From assembly GCA_937990735.1 (NCBI GenBank), contig CALKQT010000033.1, positions 1 to 34,367 of the forward strand: DNA of 34,367 nucleotides, in the 5' to 3' direction. The notes under the pieces were generated by a model. It was given only the letters and a program-made list of their open reading frames with translations, ran no database searches and was not told the origin of the DNA. This document shows positions 16,463 through 25,054 of this stretch, piece after piece. Both the position numbers and the translations under genes were made by a program. Source of the DNA: an uncultured Campylobacter sp. Lineage in GTDB: Bacteria > Campylobacterota > Campylobacteria > Campylobacterales > Campylobacteraceae. How positions within the stretch are numbered: position 1 is the first letter of the stretch; each line of letters opens with the position of its first letter.

Positions 16463-17322
16463 TAGATAGCGTTAGCGCCGATTTCGATCACGAGATACCA
16501 AACGGCTCGAGACTGTATTTCGGAAAGAGCGCGCAGCTCAAGCGCAAGCTGGAAAATAAAGCGAGCGAAATCCTCGTTAAAAACGGCTTTAGCGAAATTT
16601 TAACGCCATATTTTTCATATCATCAGCACCTAAGCGTCGCGCCGCAGAAGCTTCTCAAACTCTCCGATCCCACAAACCACGAGCTAGCGCTTCGCGCAGA
16701 TAGCACCGTGGACGTCGTGCGTATCGTGCGCAAGCGGCTGAAAGACGATAAGCTAAGGCGGCTATTTTACGTCCAGCCTACCTTCAAATACCCAAGTGAC
16801 GAGTTTTATCAGATCGGCGCGGAGCTGATCGGGGAGAAAAATTTGCCTCTTGCGATCAAAATCGCACAGGAATTTTTTAAAGAATTTGATCTTATGCCCG
16901 CGCTTCAGCTAAGCAATATCGAAATTCCGAAAAGAATCTGCGAAATTTTAAACCTGCCGCTTGAAATTTTTGAAAAGGGTAAGATTGAGACGCTGCTTGA
17001 GCAAAATTTGCCTTGGCTGGATGCTACGGCTCGCGCTACGTCGCTAAAGGACGTGCAGGCTCTGTGCGCGCAGGTGCCTGAAGAGCTCGTGCCTTGCCTA
17101 GATGAAATTTTAAGCCTAGGCGTGGATTACGAGCGTATCTGTGTTTCGCTGCTGTATTACTCTAAAATGCGCTATTACGACGCGCTATTTTTTAGATTTT
17201 TAGACGCGGGCGCAGTGTATTGCAATGGCGGAAATTACGAGATTGACGGGCTAAAATCCAGCGGCTTTGCGCTGCTAGTGGATGCTTTGATAGAAAAAAT
17301 TATGCAAAAGGATGAGAAATGA
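16459..17322 (+). CDS. hisZ: ATP phosphoribosyltransferase regulatory subunit HisZ
   Basis: Paralogue of histidyl-tRNA synthetase that lacks aminoacylation and activates short-form HisG, the first step of histidine synthesis. Class II synthetase features remain: the motif-1-like E-I-L-T-P-Y-F-S-Y, L-A-L-R-A-D-S-T, and the motif-2-like F-Y-V-Q-P-T-F-K-Y. At 287 aa it has the catalytic-core length and no anticodon-binding domain, which fits HisZ rather than HisS. The ATG overlaps the preceding stop by 4 bp, and its own stop overlaps purA in the same way, so three unrelated genes are translationally coupled. HisG is not in the window. Confidence 0.9.
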   Translation: MIDSVSADFDHEIPNGSRLYFGKSAQLKRKLENKASEILVKNGFSEILTPYFSYHQHLSVAPQKLLKLSDPTNHELALRADSTVDVVRIVRKRLKDDKLRRLFYVQPTFKYPSDEFYQIGAELIGEKNLPLAIKIAQEFFKEFDLMPALQLSNIEIPKRICEILNLPLEIFEKGKIETLLEQNLPWLDATARATSLKDVQALCAQVPEELVPCLDEILSLGVDYERICVSLLYYSKMRYYDALFFRFLDAGAVYCNGGNYEIDGLKSSGFALLVDALIEKIMQKDEK

Positions 17323-18569
17323 GTAAAGCCAACGTAGTGATCGGCGCCCAGTGGGGCGATGAGGGCAAGGGCAAGATCGTAGATATGATAAGCGCGAATT
17401 ACGATTTCGTATGTCGCAGTAGCGGCGGGCACAACGCGGGCCACACCATTGTCATAAACGGCGAGAAATTTGCGCTGCATCTAGTTCCTAGCGGCGTGCT
17501 TCACAAAAATATCATCAACATCATCGGAAACGGCGTCGTGATCAATCCCGACGTGCTGATTACCGAGATGGCGCAGTTTGAAAATTTAAAGGGCAGATTT
17601 TTCATAAGTGAGAAGGCGTTTTTAAATTTACAGTACCACTCGCTGATCGATCAGGCGCGCGAAAAGAGTAAGGGCGAGCTTGCGATCGGCACCACCGGTA
17701 AGGGCATAGGACCTGCGTATGCCGATAAGATCGCGCGCACGGGACACCGCGTAGTGGAGCTTTTAGAGCCTGAAAGGCTTGCCGAGGCGCTATCGCGCGA
17801 TTTTGCTTCACATGAGAGCGTTTTTGAAAAAGCGGGGGTTAAAATTCCTAGCAAGCTTGAAATTTATGACGAGCTAAAGCGCTATAAAAGCGCGCTCGAG
17901 CCATACATCGCCGATACCACGCACATGCTGTGGAAAGCGCTTGATTACGACAAACGCGTACTCGTAGAGGGCGCGCAAGGAAGCCTGCTTGATATCGATC
18001 ACGGCACTTATCCTTACGTCACGAGCTCGACGACTATCGCGGGCGGGGCTTGCAGCGGGCTCGGGCTCGCGCCGAAAGATATCGGCACGGTGATGGGAAT
18101 TTTAAAAGCCTACACCACCCGCGTGGGCAACGGTGCGTTTCCTACCGAGGATAAGGGTCCGCAAGGCGAGGCGATGCGCGAGATCGGCAAAGAGTACGGC
18201 ACTACGACGGGTAGGGCGCGTCGCTGCGGCTGGTTCGACGGAGTGGCTACGAAATACGCCGTGCGCCTTAGCGGCATCGACAAGCTCGCGCTTATGAAGC
18301 TTGACGTCCTAGACGGCTTTGAGAGCATTAAAATTTGCCGTGCATATCGCTATAAGGGGGAGGAGATCGATTATTTTCCGATCGATTTGGAAGCAGCAGA
18401 GCCGGTTTATGAGCAGATGCCCGGCTGGGATAGCGTCAAAGGAATTTCAAAATTTGAGGATCTGCCGCAAAACGCGCAAAATTATATCCGCAAAATAGAG
18501 GAGCTAAGCGGCGCGAAGGTGGGCTTTATCTCCACTAGTCCCGAAAGAAGCGACACGATAATTTTATAA
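17319..18569 (+). CDS. purA: adenylosuccinate synthetase
   Basis: Converts IMP and aspartate, with GTP, to adenylosuccinate in AMP synthesis. The N-terminal G-A-Q-W-G-D-E-G-K-G-K-I-V-D carries the catalytic Asp and the phosphate-binding loop; G-G-H-N-A-G-H-T, with the catalytic His, follows. G-T-T-G-K-G-I-G-P-A-Y, the V-E-G-A-Q-G segment and the T-T-T-G-R-A-R-R-C-G-W active-site stretch are all present. Length (416 aa) is normal. The ATG overlaps the hisZ stop (ATGA). A long hairpin follows the stop. Confidence 0.98.
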   Translation: MSKANVVIGAQWGDEGKGKIVDMISANYDFVCRSSGGHNAGHTIVINGEKFALHLVPSGVLHKNIINIIGNGVVINPDVLITEMAQFENLKGRFFISEKAFLNLQYHSLIDQAREKSKGELAIGTTGKGIGPAYADKIARTGHRVVELLEPERLAEALSRDFASHESVFEKAGVKIPSKLEIYDELKRYKSALEPYIADTTHMLWKALDYDKRVLVEGAQGSLLDIDHGTYPYVTSSTTIAGGACSGLGLAPKDIGTVMGILKAYTTRVGNGAFPTEDKGPQGEAMREIGKEYGTTTGRARRCGWFDGVATKYAVRLSGIDKLALMKLDVLDGFESIKICRAYRYKGEEIDYFPIDLEAAEPVYEQMPGWDSVKGISKFEDLPQNAQNYIRKIEELSGAKVGFISTSPERSDTIIL

Positions 18570-18574
18570 AATCG

Positions 18575-18605
18575 GGCGGAATTTTAAGAATTTTAAAATT
18601 CCGCC
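18575..18605. terminator. hairpin after purA with RAATTY arms
   Basis: Perfect 13-bp inverted repeat GGCGGAATTTTAA (18575-18587) and its complement (18593-18605) with a five-base loop, 5 bp after the purA stop. No T-run follows, so termination strength is uncertain. Each arm contains GAATTT or AAATTC. Confidence 0.55.
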
Positions 18606-18660
18606 GTTTGCAAACGCGGGCGGCGCGACCGCTCGTAGAACTGAATTTAAAGGAACGATC

Positions 18661-19212
18661 ATGCGAATACGACTACCACACGTGCCATATATCGCGCATA
18701 AAATAGCGCTGGATCTGCTAAACTCCGGCTGCGTTACGCTTAGTGCGGGCATAGAGCCCGTCGCGAAGGAAGCCGAAGAGATCATAAGGGGCGATCTGCA
18801 AAAAGAAAGAGCGATAGACGAGCGCGCAAACGAGCTGATAGATGAGCGCATAAGCGAGCTAGATGAGATGAGCGTGAATAAAAAAGATATGTTTTGGCTC
18901 ATCAAACGCCACATCGCAAACGACGAGAATTTCGAGCTAAATTTCGAGGATCGCTACGGCACCATATCGCATAAAATTTTAGAAACCGTTTGGAAGAAAA
19001 ATTTGATCGACTACAAAGTCTCGGAAAACAGGCTAAAGACGATAATTTATAACGCGATCGACGAATATCTTAAGAATTATCAAAAGATTGAGGATACGGT
19101 CTATGAAAAGATCGAGGGCTACAAGCAAAAATTGATCCCCGGTACCGAAGAATACGAGCTTGTGTTCGAAAAGCTCTACGAAGAGGAGCTAAGAAAACGA
19201 GGCATGCTGTAA
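18661..19212 (+). CDS. DUF507 family protein
   Basis: Member of DUF507, a conserved family of unknown function found in Campylobacterota and Aquificales. The protein (183 aa) is highly charged and mostly helical, begins with the family's M-R-I-R-L-P-H-V-P-Y-I-A-H-K-I-A, and has no signal or membrane segment, so it is cytoplasmic. The ATG follows AAAGGA at good spacing. Its stop overlaps the carA start (TAATG), implying coupled translation; I recall the same pairing in C. jejuni (Cj1495c-carA). Function unknown. Confidence 0.87.
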   Translation: MRIRLPHVPYIAHKIALDLLNSGCVTLSAGIEPVAKEAEEIIRGDLQKERAIDERANELIDERISELDEMSVNKKDMFWLIKRHIANDENFELNFEDRYGTISHKILETVWKKNLIDYKVSENRLKTIIYNAIDEYLKNYQKIEDTVYEKIEGYKQKLIPGTEEYELVFEKLYEEELRKRGML

Positions 19213-20330
19213 TGAACGCGTATATCTACATAGAAAACGGCATCTATCTGCAAGCCAAGGCGTTCGGCAAGGGCGGTAGCGCATTCGGCGAGCTCGTGTT
19301 TAATACCTCCGCCACCGGCTATGAAGAGATCATCTCAGATCCGAGCTATGCGGGGCAGTTTATTATTTTCACTATGCCTGAAATCGGTATCGTAGGTATC
19401 AACGAAAACGACAAAGAAAGCTCTAAAATCCACGCAAGCGGAATTTTCGTAAGAAATTTTAACAACGAGCCTTCAAATTTTCGCTCGCAGATGAGCTTGG
19501 AGGATTATTTTTTGCAAAACGGAAAATTCGGCGTTTACGACATCGACACTAGATTTTTGACCAAAATGCTGCGCGATCAGGGCAGTCTGCGCGCCTTCGT
19601 CTCTACCGAGATCGGCGATAAGGCGGCTCTTAAAAAGGCGCTTAGCGAGTCTGCGCGCATAGAGGAGATTAACTACGTAAGCATCGTAAGCACGAAGGCG
19701 CCGTATAAGCACACCTCCGGTCGATGGGACGCCGAGCGCGGAAGCTACGCTCAGCCCGCAAGCTGCGGCAAAAAGATAGCCGTGATCGATTACGGCGTAA
19801 AGCGAAACATCCTAAACGAGCTTTGCGATCTGGGGCTCGGAGTCGAGGTTTTCCCGCACGACGTTAAGGCGGAGAGCCTGATTGCTAAGCTTAAAGAGGG
19901 GCAGATCGACGGCGTGTTTTTATCAAACGGCCCGGGCGAGCCTCGCATGCTTAAAGAGGAGATCGCGCAGATCAAAAAGATGGTCGAAGCGCGCGTGCCG
20001 ATTTTTGGAATTTGCCTGGGCCATCAGCTGCTAAGCAACGCGATGGGATATGAGACCTACAAGCTGAAATTCGGCCAGCACGGCGCAAATCACCCCGTGC
20101 AAAACCTGCGCACCAAATCGATCGAGATCACCGCGCAAAACCACAACTACAACGTCCCCGAAACGATAGCGCAGATCTGCGAGATCACGCACCGCAATCT
20201 TTTCGACGGCACGATCGAGGGCGTGCGCTACAAAGACTATCCCGTATTTTCGGTGCAGCATCACCCCGAAGCCAGCGCGGGGCCTACCGAGAGCAAATAT
20301 ATCTTCAAAGAATTTCTTGAAATTTTATGA
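19212..20330 (+). CDS. carA: carbamoyl-phosphate synthase, small (glutaminase) subunit
   Basis: Hydrolyses glutamine and passes ammonia to CarB to make carbamoyl phosphate for arginine and pyrimidines. The N-terminal CPSase domain has F-N-T-S-A-T-G-Y-E-E-I and D-P-S-Y-A-G-Q. The C-terminal class I amidotransferase has F-L-S-N-G-P-G-E-P and the nucleophile in G-I-C-L-G-H-Q (C268), with the catalytic His and Glu in Q-H-H-P-E-A. Length (372 aa) is normal. It overlaps the DUF507 stop. carB is not in the window. Confidence 0.97.
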   Translation: MNAYIYIENGIYLQAKAFGKGGSAFGELVFNTSATGYEEIISDPSYAGQFIIFTMPEIGIVGINENDKESSKIHASGIFVRNFNNEPSNFRSQMSLEDYFLQNGKFGVYDIDTRFLTKMLRDQGSLRAFVSTEIGDKAALKKALSESARIEEINYVSIVSTKAPYKHTSGRWDAERGSYAQPASCGKKIAVIDYGVKRNILNELCDLGLGVEVFPHDVKAESLIAKLKEGQIDGVFLSNGPGEPRMLKEEIAQIKKMVEARVPIFGICLGHQLLSNAMGYETYKLKFGQHGANHPVQNLRTKSIEITAQNHNYNVPETIAQICEITHRNLFDGTIEGVRYKDYPVFSVQHHPEASAGPTESKYIFKEFLEIL

Positions 20331-20352
20331 TTTTTGAAATTTTGCCCGCATG

Positions 20353-20382
20353 AAATTTTACCGCGGCCCTGCGGTAAAATTT
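20353..20382. terminator. hairpin after carA with RAATTY arms
   Basis: Twelve-bp inverted repeat AAATTTTACCGC (20353-20364) and its complement (20371-20382) around GGCCCT, 22 bp after the carA stop. Likely terminator; the T-run is only the end of the stem. Both arms contain AAATTT. Confidence 0.6.
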
Positions 20383-21183
20383 TAAATTTACGACAAGCTT
20401 CAAATTTTAATGCGGTCTTTGCGTCGTAAATTTAAAGCTCGTCGTAGCCTAGATAATTGCAGGCTGGAGCGGTACGCAAAGCGCATTTTTGCAGACTGAG
20501 GATTGCCGCGGTGATTTTGGATTAAGCAGCTTTTTGGATGAAACGAATCTGTGCTAGTCGCGATTTTAAATTTAAACTGGCTGCGCGCCGCATGCTTTTC
20601 ATTCGTGCGATTTTTGCGTTTGCTTAGCTTATAAGCGTGCGCGCGGCTAAATTTCATGCGTTTTAAATTTAAAAGTTGGCTTGACGTACTTAGCTCTTTC
20701 AAAACAGATCCTGCGGTACATTTAGCATGGCTTCAAGCTCTTAAATTGGACGAACCATTTTGTTGCCGTTAAAAGTTACGCTAGTAAGCTGCCTTGCCGT
20801 CCGTAAAATTTTTATCTAGCGCCGTTTACCCACTAAAATCTTATCAGCGCCGTTTTTATTGCTCGCTAACCGCCTGTCCAAAATAAAATTCTGTCCCGCC
20901 GCGTAGTGAAATTTTACCTGTGTTTGCTTTTAAATTTTACTTTTAGCTGCTCTTAAATCTTTTTCGCACCGATAAGATTTAGCTCGCGTCACTTTAAATT
21001 TTGCCCATCTCTATGCTGCGGTTTTTACTCACGCTTGTTTTTTTAATCCCGCCTATATTTGCACCTAAAATAAGAGTTGTGTTACTTTATGAAATTAAAT
21101 TTTTAACTTAACATTATTTTAAGCTCAATAAAAGAGAAAATTTGAAAGAATTTCGTTTGAAATTTCGCCTATAGGGGTCTGCT
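20383..21183. other. 800-bp intergenic region, no gene recognised
   Basis: No credible reading frame. AAATTT/GAATTY words are dense: about 18 between 20331 and 21183 by hand count. AGCGCCGTTT occurs twice about 33 bp apart (around 20819 and 20852). The end nearest the response regulator is A/T-rich and should hold its promoter, but I cannot fix a -10 box. Confidence 0.6.
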
Positions 21184-21867
21184 ATGAGCTGCGCTTTAAA
21201 AGAGCTGGACGTCTTGCTAGTCGAGGATGATACTAAATTACTAGCCTCGCTGCATAAGGCGTTTGAGGGTATTTTTAACAACGTTTACAATGCCCAAAAC
21301 GGGCTTGAAGGTGTAAAAAAATTCAAAAAATTTAGCCCTAATCTCGTCATTACCGACATTCTAATGCCGATTGAAGATGGGCTTGAGATGATACGTCAGA
21401 TTAAGCGGATCTTTCCGCATGCCCCAATCGTGGTGCTTAGCGGCTTCAGTAGAGAGGAGCAGCTAAAAGGCGTTATGGAGATTGGCGTCGAGCGGTATTA
21501 CTTTAAACCGGTAGATATCGCCGCATTTGTGCTAGAGATAAGTGCGCTGATGAAGTCTAAGCTGGACTCGGTACGAGTCGTAAATATGGGCGCAGGCTAC
21601 GTATTTGACGGGCTTCGCCGTATTTTGCTGAAGGATGGCGAGCAGATCGTGCTTACTAAAAAGGAGCTTTCTTTTGTTTCGCTGCTAGCCAGTCGCGTGG
21701 GCGAGCTGGTACTTTACGAGGAGATCAAGCGTTATGTTTGGACTGAAGGAGCCGTGAGTGATACGGCGCTTCGCACCTTCGTCAAGCGTATCCGCGATAA
21801 AGTGGGAGGCGAAATCATAAAAAACGTCCCGAGCCTGGGATACAAGATCGAGCTTGAGCCCGCTTAA
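21184..21867 (+). CDS. OmpR-family response regulator (orphan)
   Basis: Two-component response regulator. The receiver domain (about residues 7-125) has the acidic pair D15-D16, the phospho-acceptor D58 in V-I-T-D-I-L-M-P, and K108 in Y-F-K-P-V-D. The output domain (about 140-225) is an OmpR-type winged helix, with L-T-K-K-E-L-S-F-V-S-L-L-A and the recognition helix in T-A-L-R-T-F-V-K-R-I-R-D-K-V. Length (227 aa) is normal. No histidine kinase lies alongside, so its partner must be elsewhere; an 850-bp gap precedes it and a 277-bp gap follows. I cannot match it to a named campylobacter regulator. Confidence 0.92.
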   Translation: MSCALKELDVLLVEDDTKLLASLHKAFEGIFNNVYNAQNGLEGVKKFKKFSPNLVITDILMPIEDGLEMIRQIKRIFPHAPIVVLSGFSREEQLKGVMEIGVERYYFKPVDIAAFVLEISALMKSKLDSVRVVNMGAGYVFDGLRRILLKDGEQIVLTKKELSFVSLLASRVGELVLYEEIKRYVWTEGAVSDTALRTFVKRIRDKVGGEIIKNVPSLGYKIELEPA

Positions 21868-21927
21868 ATTTGATCGCGTTTTTGCTGCTTCATAATTTAC
21901 GGAATTGCACTCGTAAAATTTTGCGTC

Positions 21928-21966
21928 GAAATATGTCGCGACATAATGTGTAGCGAGGCATATTTC
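21928..21966. repeat. hairpin-forming inverted repeat after the response regulator
   Basis: GAAATATG (21928-21935) and CATATTTC (21959-21966) pair as an 8-bp stem. The 12-bp palindrome ATGTCGCGACAT (21933-21944) overlaps its left arm. It could be a terminator, an operator or part of a small RNA; no T-run follows. Confidence 0.45.
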
Positions 21967-22144
21967 CGCGCTCAAAGCGCCACAGATTAAAATTTTACGC
22001 TCATCCAACTTACTAAATTTGACTTGATAAAATTTAACCTCTCAAGCTTTTCAAAAACTTCTTTGCTTAAAAGCCCAAACTAAAAATTTCTTGCTAAAAT
22101 ATCGCAAAATTCCGCGTTCTGCGAATCGCTCTAAAGGATTTGTT

Positions 22145-25054
22145 TTGAAAAATTTGCCCTCTAAAAATCTCTTTGTCTACACCAGCTCGCGTGCGCTACG
22201 CGCGGCGCTGCAAAGCGAGAGCGGCGGCGTGCTGGCGCCTAGGATTACGTTGGCGGAATTCTACGAAAAGGCGCTTTTTGTGCCGGATCTTGTCGCTTGC
22301 GGTGAGATAGACCGCGCGCTTTTTATGAAACAAGCGGTAAACGAGAGCAAGCGCGCAGGCGAGAGGCTTAAATTCCCTAGCGAGCTTTACGAGTTTATGC
22401 GCAACCGCGAGTATCTTTTCGGCTTTTTCAAGGAGCTTGCGACGGAGCGCGTAAGTATCGATGCGCTCGATCTTAGCGACACCTATGCGTGGTATGCCGA
22501 GCATTTTGAAATTCTGCGAGAGCTAGCGGGGGCATATGCAAGGATTTTGCGTGAGCATGGATTTTACGACGAGATCACGCTGCCCGCGCTTTATGAACTA
22601 AACGAATCCTATCTGCGCGGATTTGAGCGGATAGAAATCAACATCGACGGCAATCCTAGCGCATTTGAGTTCGAGATTTTTAAGCGCGCGGCGGAGCTTA
22701 GCGAGGTTGTGTTGAGCTTTAGAGCCACGACTTTAAATTCCAAGCCCATGCACGCAGTGGAGGAGCTTTGTGGCATAAGTCTAGAGCTAGGTTTTGCCTA
22801 CTGCGTAAATCTTAGTACGGGTGAAATTTTAAGCCGCAAGCCGCTAAGCATGGGCGGAGCGGTTGTGTGCAGAGGCTTTGAGCTGCGAAGCTTGCAGGCT
22901 AGCTACGTTTTTGAGAAAATTTCATCCTTCGTGCGCGCGGGCATCGCGCCGGAGAGCATCGCGGTGATTTTGCCCGATGAGAGCTTTGCCAGCACACTGC
23001 GGCTTTATGATGAGCGCATCGCAAAGGCTCGCGGCTCGCACCGCATGCTAAATTTCGCGATGGGAGAGAAGCTTAAAGATAGCCTATTTTATGTAACGCT
23101 AGAGAAAATTTCGCAGTGCTTAAAAGAGGCGCGCATGCCAAAATTTGGCGTAGATTACCGTGCATTCAAAAGCCCGGACGGAGGATTTTTGGATACGGAG
23201 GATTCTGTGGTACAGCAAAATTTAGCGCTAGGTAATTTCGCTTCTGAGAATTCTGCATCGCAAAATTTAGCACAGCAAAATTCCGCGTTTGATTACGAAA
23301 TTTTTTCAAATTCTAAAGCGGATTTAAATTTTATATCTGCGCGAGAGTTTGAAAATACGGAAAATTTTGAAATTCTGCGTGAAATTTTGGCGGAACGCGC
23401 GGATAGCGCGGGAGAGCAAAGCTTTTCACTAGATCTTGCAGAGTTACAAGAGTCCTTGGAGTGTGCGCAGCAGCCCGATTATTCGGCTCGTGCAAAACAG
23501 CAAGAGCTTTTAAAGCAGCAAGAGAGCCTACGATACTCTATGCAACTGGAGCATATAGAGCTTGATGAAGAAGATGGGTATTCAAAAAGCCCTGAGCGGC
23601 GCGATCGCTTTAGGCGCTCTAAAATATGCGAGGGCGCAGATGAGTATCCGCAGCGCCCAAACCCGCAGGAGCTTGATCTGTTTTTTGCGAGTGTGGGCGT
23701 TGATGAGGCGCTTTTTGGCGAGTTCGCACGCGATTTTACAAAGCAAGTAAGCTTCGAGCATTTTGCGGCACTAATTACCAAGCTCGCCTGTTTACCCAAA
23801 ATTAGCGATGCGCTGCTGCAAGAAAAGCTAAAAGAGCCGCTATATCTAATTAAAATTTTGCTTCGAAAATTTAAGGACGAAAACCTAAGCTTGGGCAATC
23901 TGATCGATCTTTTTTTGTTAGAAATTTCGCGCATTAAGCTTGATGATGTTCGTGGCGGAAAGGTCACGGTAATGGGGCTTTTAGAGAGCCGTGGGCTACA
24001 ATTTGACGGCGTGATAATCCCCGATTTCAACGATGATCTGGTGCCTAAGCGCAGTAGCGGAGAGATGTTTTTAAACTCTGCTTTGCGCGCTAGAGCAGGG
24101 CTCATCAGCCACGCGGACCGCGAAAATTTACAAAGATTTTATTACGACGGCTTGCTAAGAGGCGCTAAAAAAAGCGCGATTTGCTATCTGCAAAGCGTCG
24201 AGAAACTGCCTTCGCGGTTTTTGAAAAGCTTTGAAGTGCAACAAGACGCGGAATTTTCGCAGGAGGATTATTTGCGGCTTTTTGGGCGAGAGGAATTTAA
24301 GCCCGCCTTATGCGGACAAGAAGATCCCGTGGCTCGCCATGATTTTTTTGCCGAGGAGCTGTCGTTTTCGCGGCTGGATACGTTTTTAGAATGCAAGAGG
24401 AAGTATTATTACCGCTACGTTTTAGGGCTGAGGGAGGGGCTAAAATTTGGCGAGGATAATACGCTTTTGGGTAAAATTTTACATACGAGTTTTCAGCGTT
24501 TATACGAGCGAGCGGGGATGAAATTTAGCATGCAAAAATTTCGCTCTATTTATTCGCAGCTTGCGCGAGAAGCGGGCATCGCGCGCTTTGATGCAGAGCT
24601 TGAGCTAAAAGCTGTAGAAAAGCTAGCTAGGCTTTTAGAAGGGCACGAGCAAATTTGGAGCTTTAGCGGTAGTGAAGTATCGCTAAAAGGCGAGCTTGAC
24701 GGAGTGCGGCTGAGCGGGCGGATCGACCGCATTGACGAAGACAAGACAGGGCGGAAGTTCATCATCGATTACAAACGTGGTCCGGCTAAAAAGCATATGG
24801 AAAAATTTCAGCTTACGTTTTATCGCGCGCTTTTAGCCCAAGAGTGCGAATGCGCCTATCTGTCGCTAAAAGACTGCGCGTTTGCGGCTCCTGGCGACAA
24901 AACGCCTAGCTTAGAAAATCTACGCGAGACGCTAAGCTCTATCGGCAAGGAATTTGCAAGCGAGGTCGCTTTTACGCGCACGGAAGCGGTGCAAAGCTGC
25001 GAATACTGCGATTATAAAATCATTTGCAAGGGGCAGATCGATGGCAAAATTTGA
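22145..25054 (+). CDS. addB: AddB-type nuclease subunit of the AddAB helicase-nuclease
   Basis: Partner of AddA in double-strand-break resection for RecA-dependent repair. The C-terminal PD-(D/E)XK domain is clear: G-K-I-L-H-T-S-F near 780, then D-R-I-D and I-D-Y-K-R-G with D875 and K877. The iron-sulfur cysteines are in place: C750 in L-E-C-K-R-K, then C952, C955 and C961 in C-E-Y-C-D-Y-K-I-I-C. The N-terminal half is an inactive helicase-like region. I chose the TTG at 22145: AAGGA lies six bases upstream, whereas the longer frame from 22091 has no ribosome site. Odd: residues about 352-502 are a low-complexity, N/Q/E/S-rich insertion. The gene overlaps addA by 14 bp. I recall the same pair in C. 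jejuni (Cj1482c-Cj1481c). Confidence 0.9.
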   Translation: MKNLPSKNLFVYTSSRALRAALQSESGGVLAPRITLAEFYEKALFVPDLVACGEIDRALFMKQAVNESKRAGERLKFPSELYEFMRNREYLFGFFKELATERVSIDALDLSDTYAWYAEHFEILRELAGAYARILREHGFYDEITLPALYELNESYLRGFERIEINIDGNPSAFEFEIFKRAAELSEVVLSFRATTLNSKPMHAVEELCGISLELGFAYCVNLSTGEILSRKPLSMGGAVVCRGFELRSLQASYVFEKISSFVRAGIAPESIAVILPDESFASTLRLYDERIAKARGSHRMLNFAMGEKLKDSLFYVTLEKISQCLKEARMPKFGVDYRAFKSPDGGFLDTEDSVVQQNLALGNFASENSASQNLAQQNSAFDYEIFSNSKADLNFISAREFENTENFEILREILAERADSAGEQSFSLDLAELQESLECAQQPDYSARAKQQELLKQQESLRYSMQLEHIELDEEDGYSKSPERRDRFRRSKICEGADEYPQRPNPQELDLFFASVGVDEALFGEFARDFTKQVSFEHFAALITKLACLPKISDALLQEKLKEPLYLIKILLRKFKDENLSLGNLIDLFLLEISRIKLDDVRGGKVTVMGLLESRGLQFDGVIIPDFNDDLVPKRSSGEMFLNSALRARAGLISHADRENLQRFYYDGLLRGAKKSAICYLQSVEKLPSRFLKSFEVQQDAEFSQEDYLRLFGREEFKPALCGQEDPVARHDFFAEELSFSRLDTFLECKRKYYYRYVLGLREGLKFGEDNTLLGKILHTSFQRLYERAGMKFSMQKFRSIYSQLAREAGIARFDAELELKAVEKLARLLEGHEQIWSFSGSEVSLKGELDGVRLSGRIDRIDEDKTGRKFIIDYKRGPAKKHMEKFQLTFYRALLAQECECAYLSLKDCAFAAPGDKTPSLENLRETLSSIGKEFASEVAFTRTEAVQSCEYCDYKIICKGQIDGKI
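23200..23650 (+). repeat. low-complexity insertion in AddB, RAATTY-dense at its 5' half
   Basis: About 150 codons unlike the rest of AddB. The first part (about 23215-23400) reads with repeated Q-N-L, E-N-S, Q-N-S and carries about 10 RAATTY sites in 185 bp by hand count, roughly 54 per kb. The second part is Q/E/L/R-rich and probably helical. Ordinary AddB sequence resumes near P-N-P-Q-E-L-D-L-F-F. Confidence 0.65.

Noticed and set aside
23479..24105. 208-codon minus-strand frame within addB
   Set aside because: Fully antisense to addB, Ser/Lys/Arg-rich as expected of a shadow frame, with no ribosome site.
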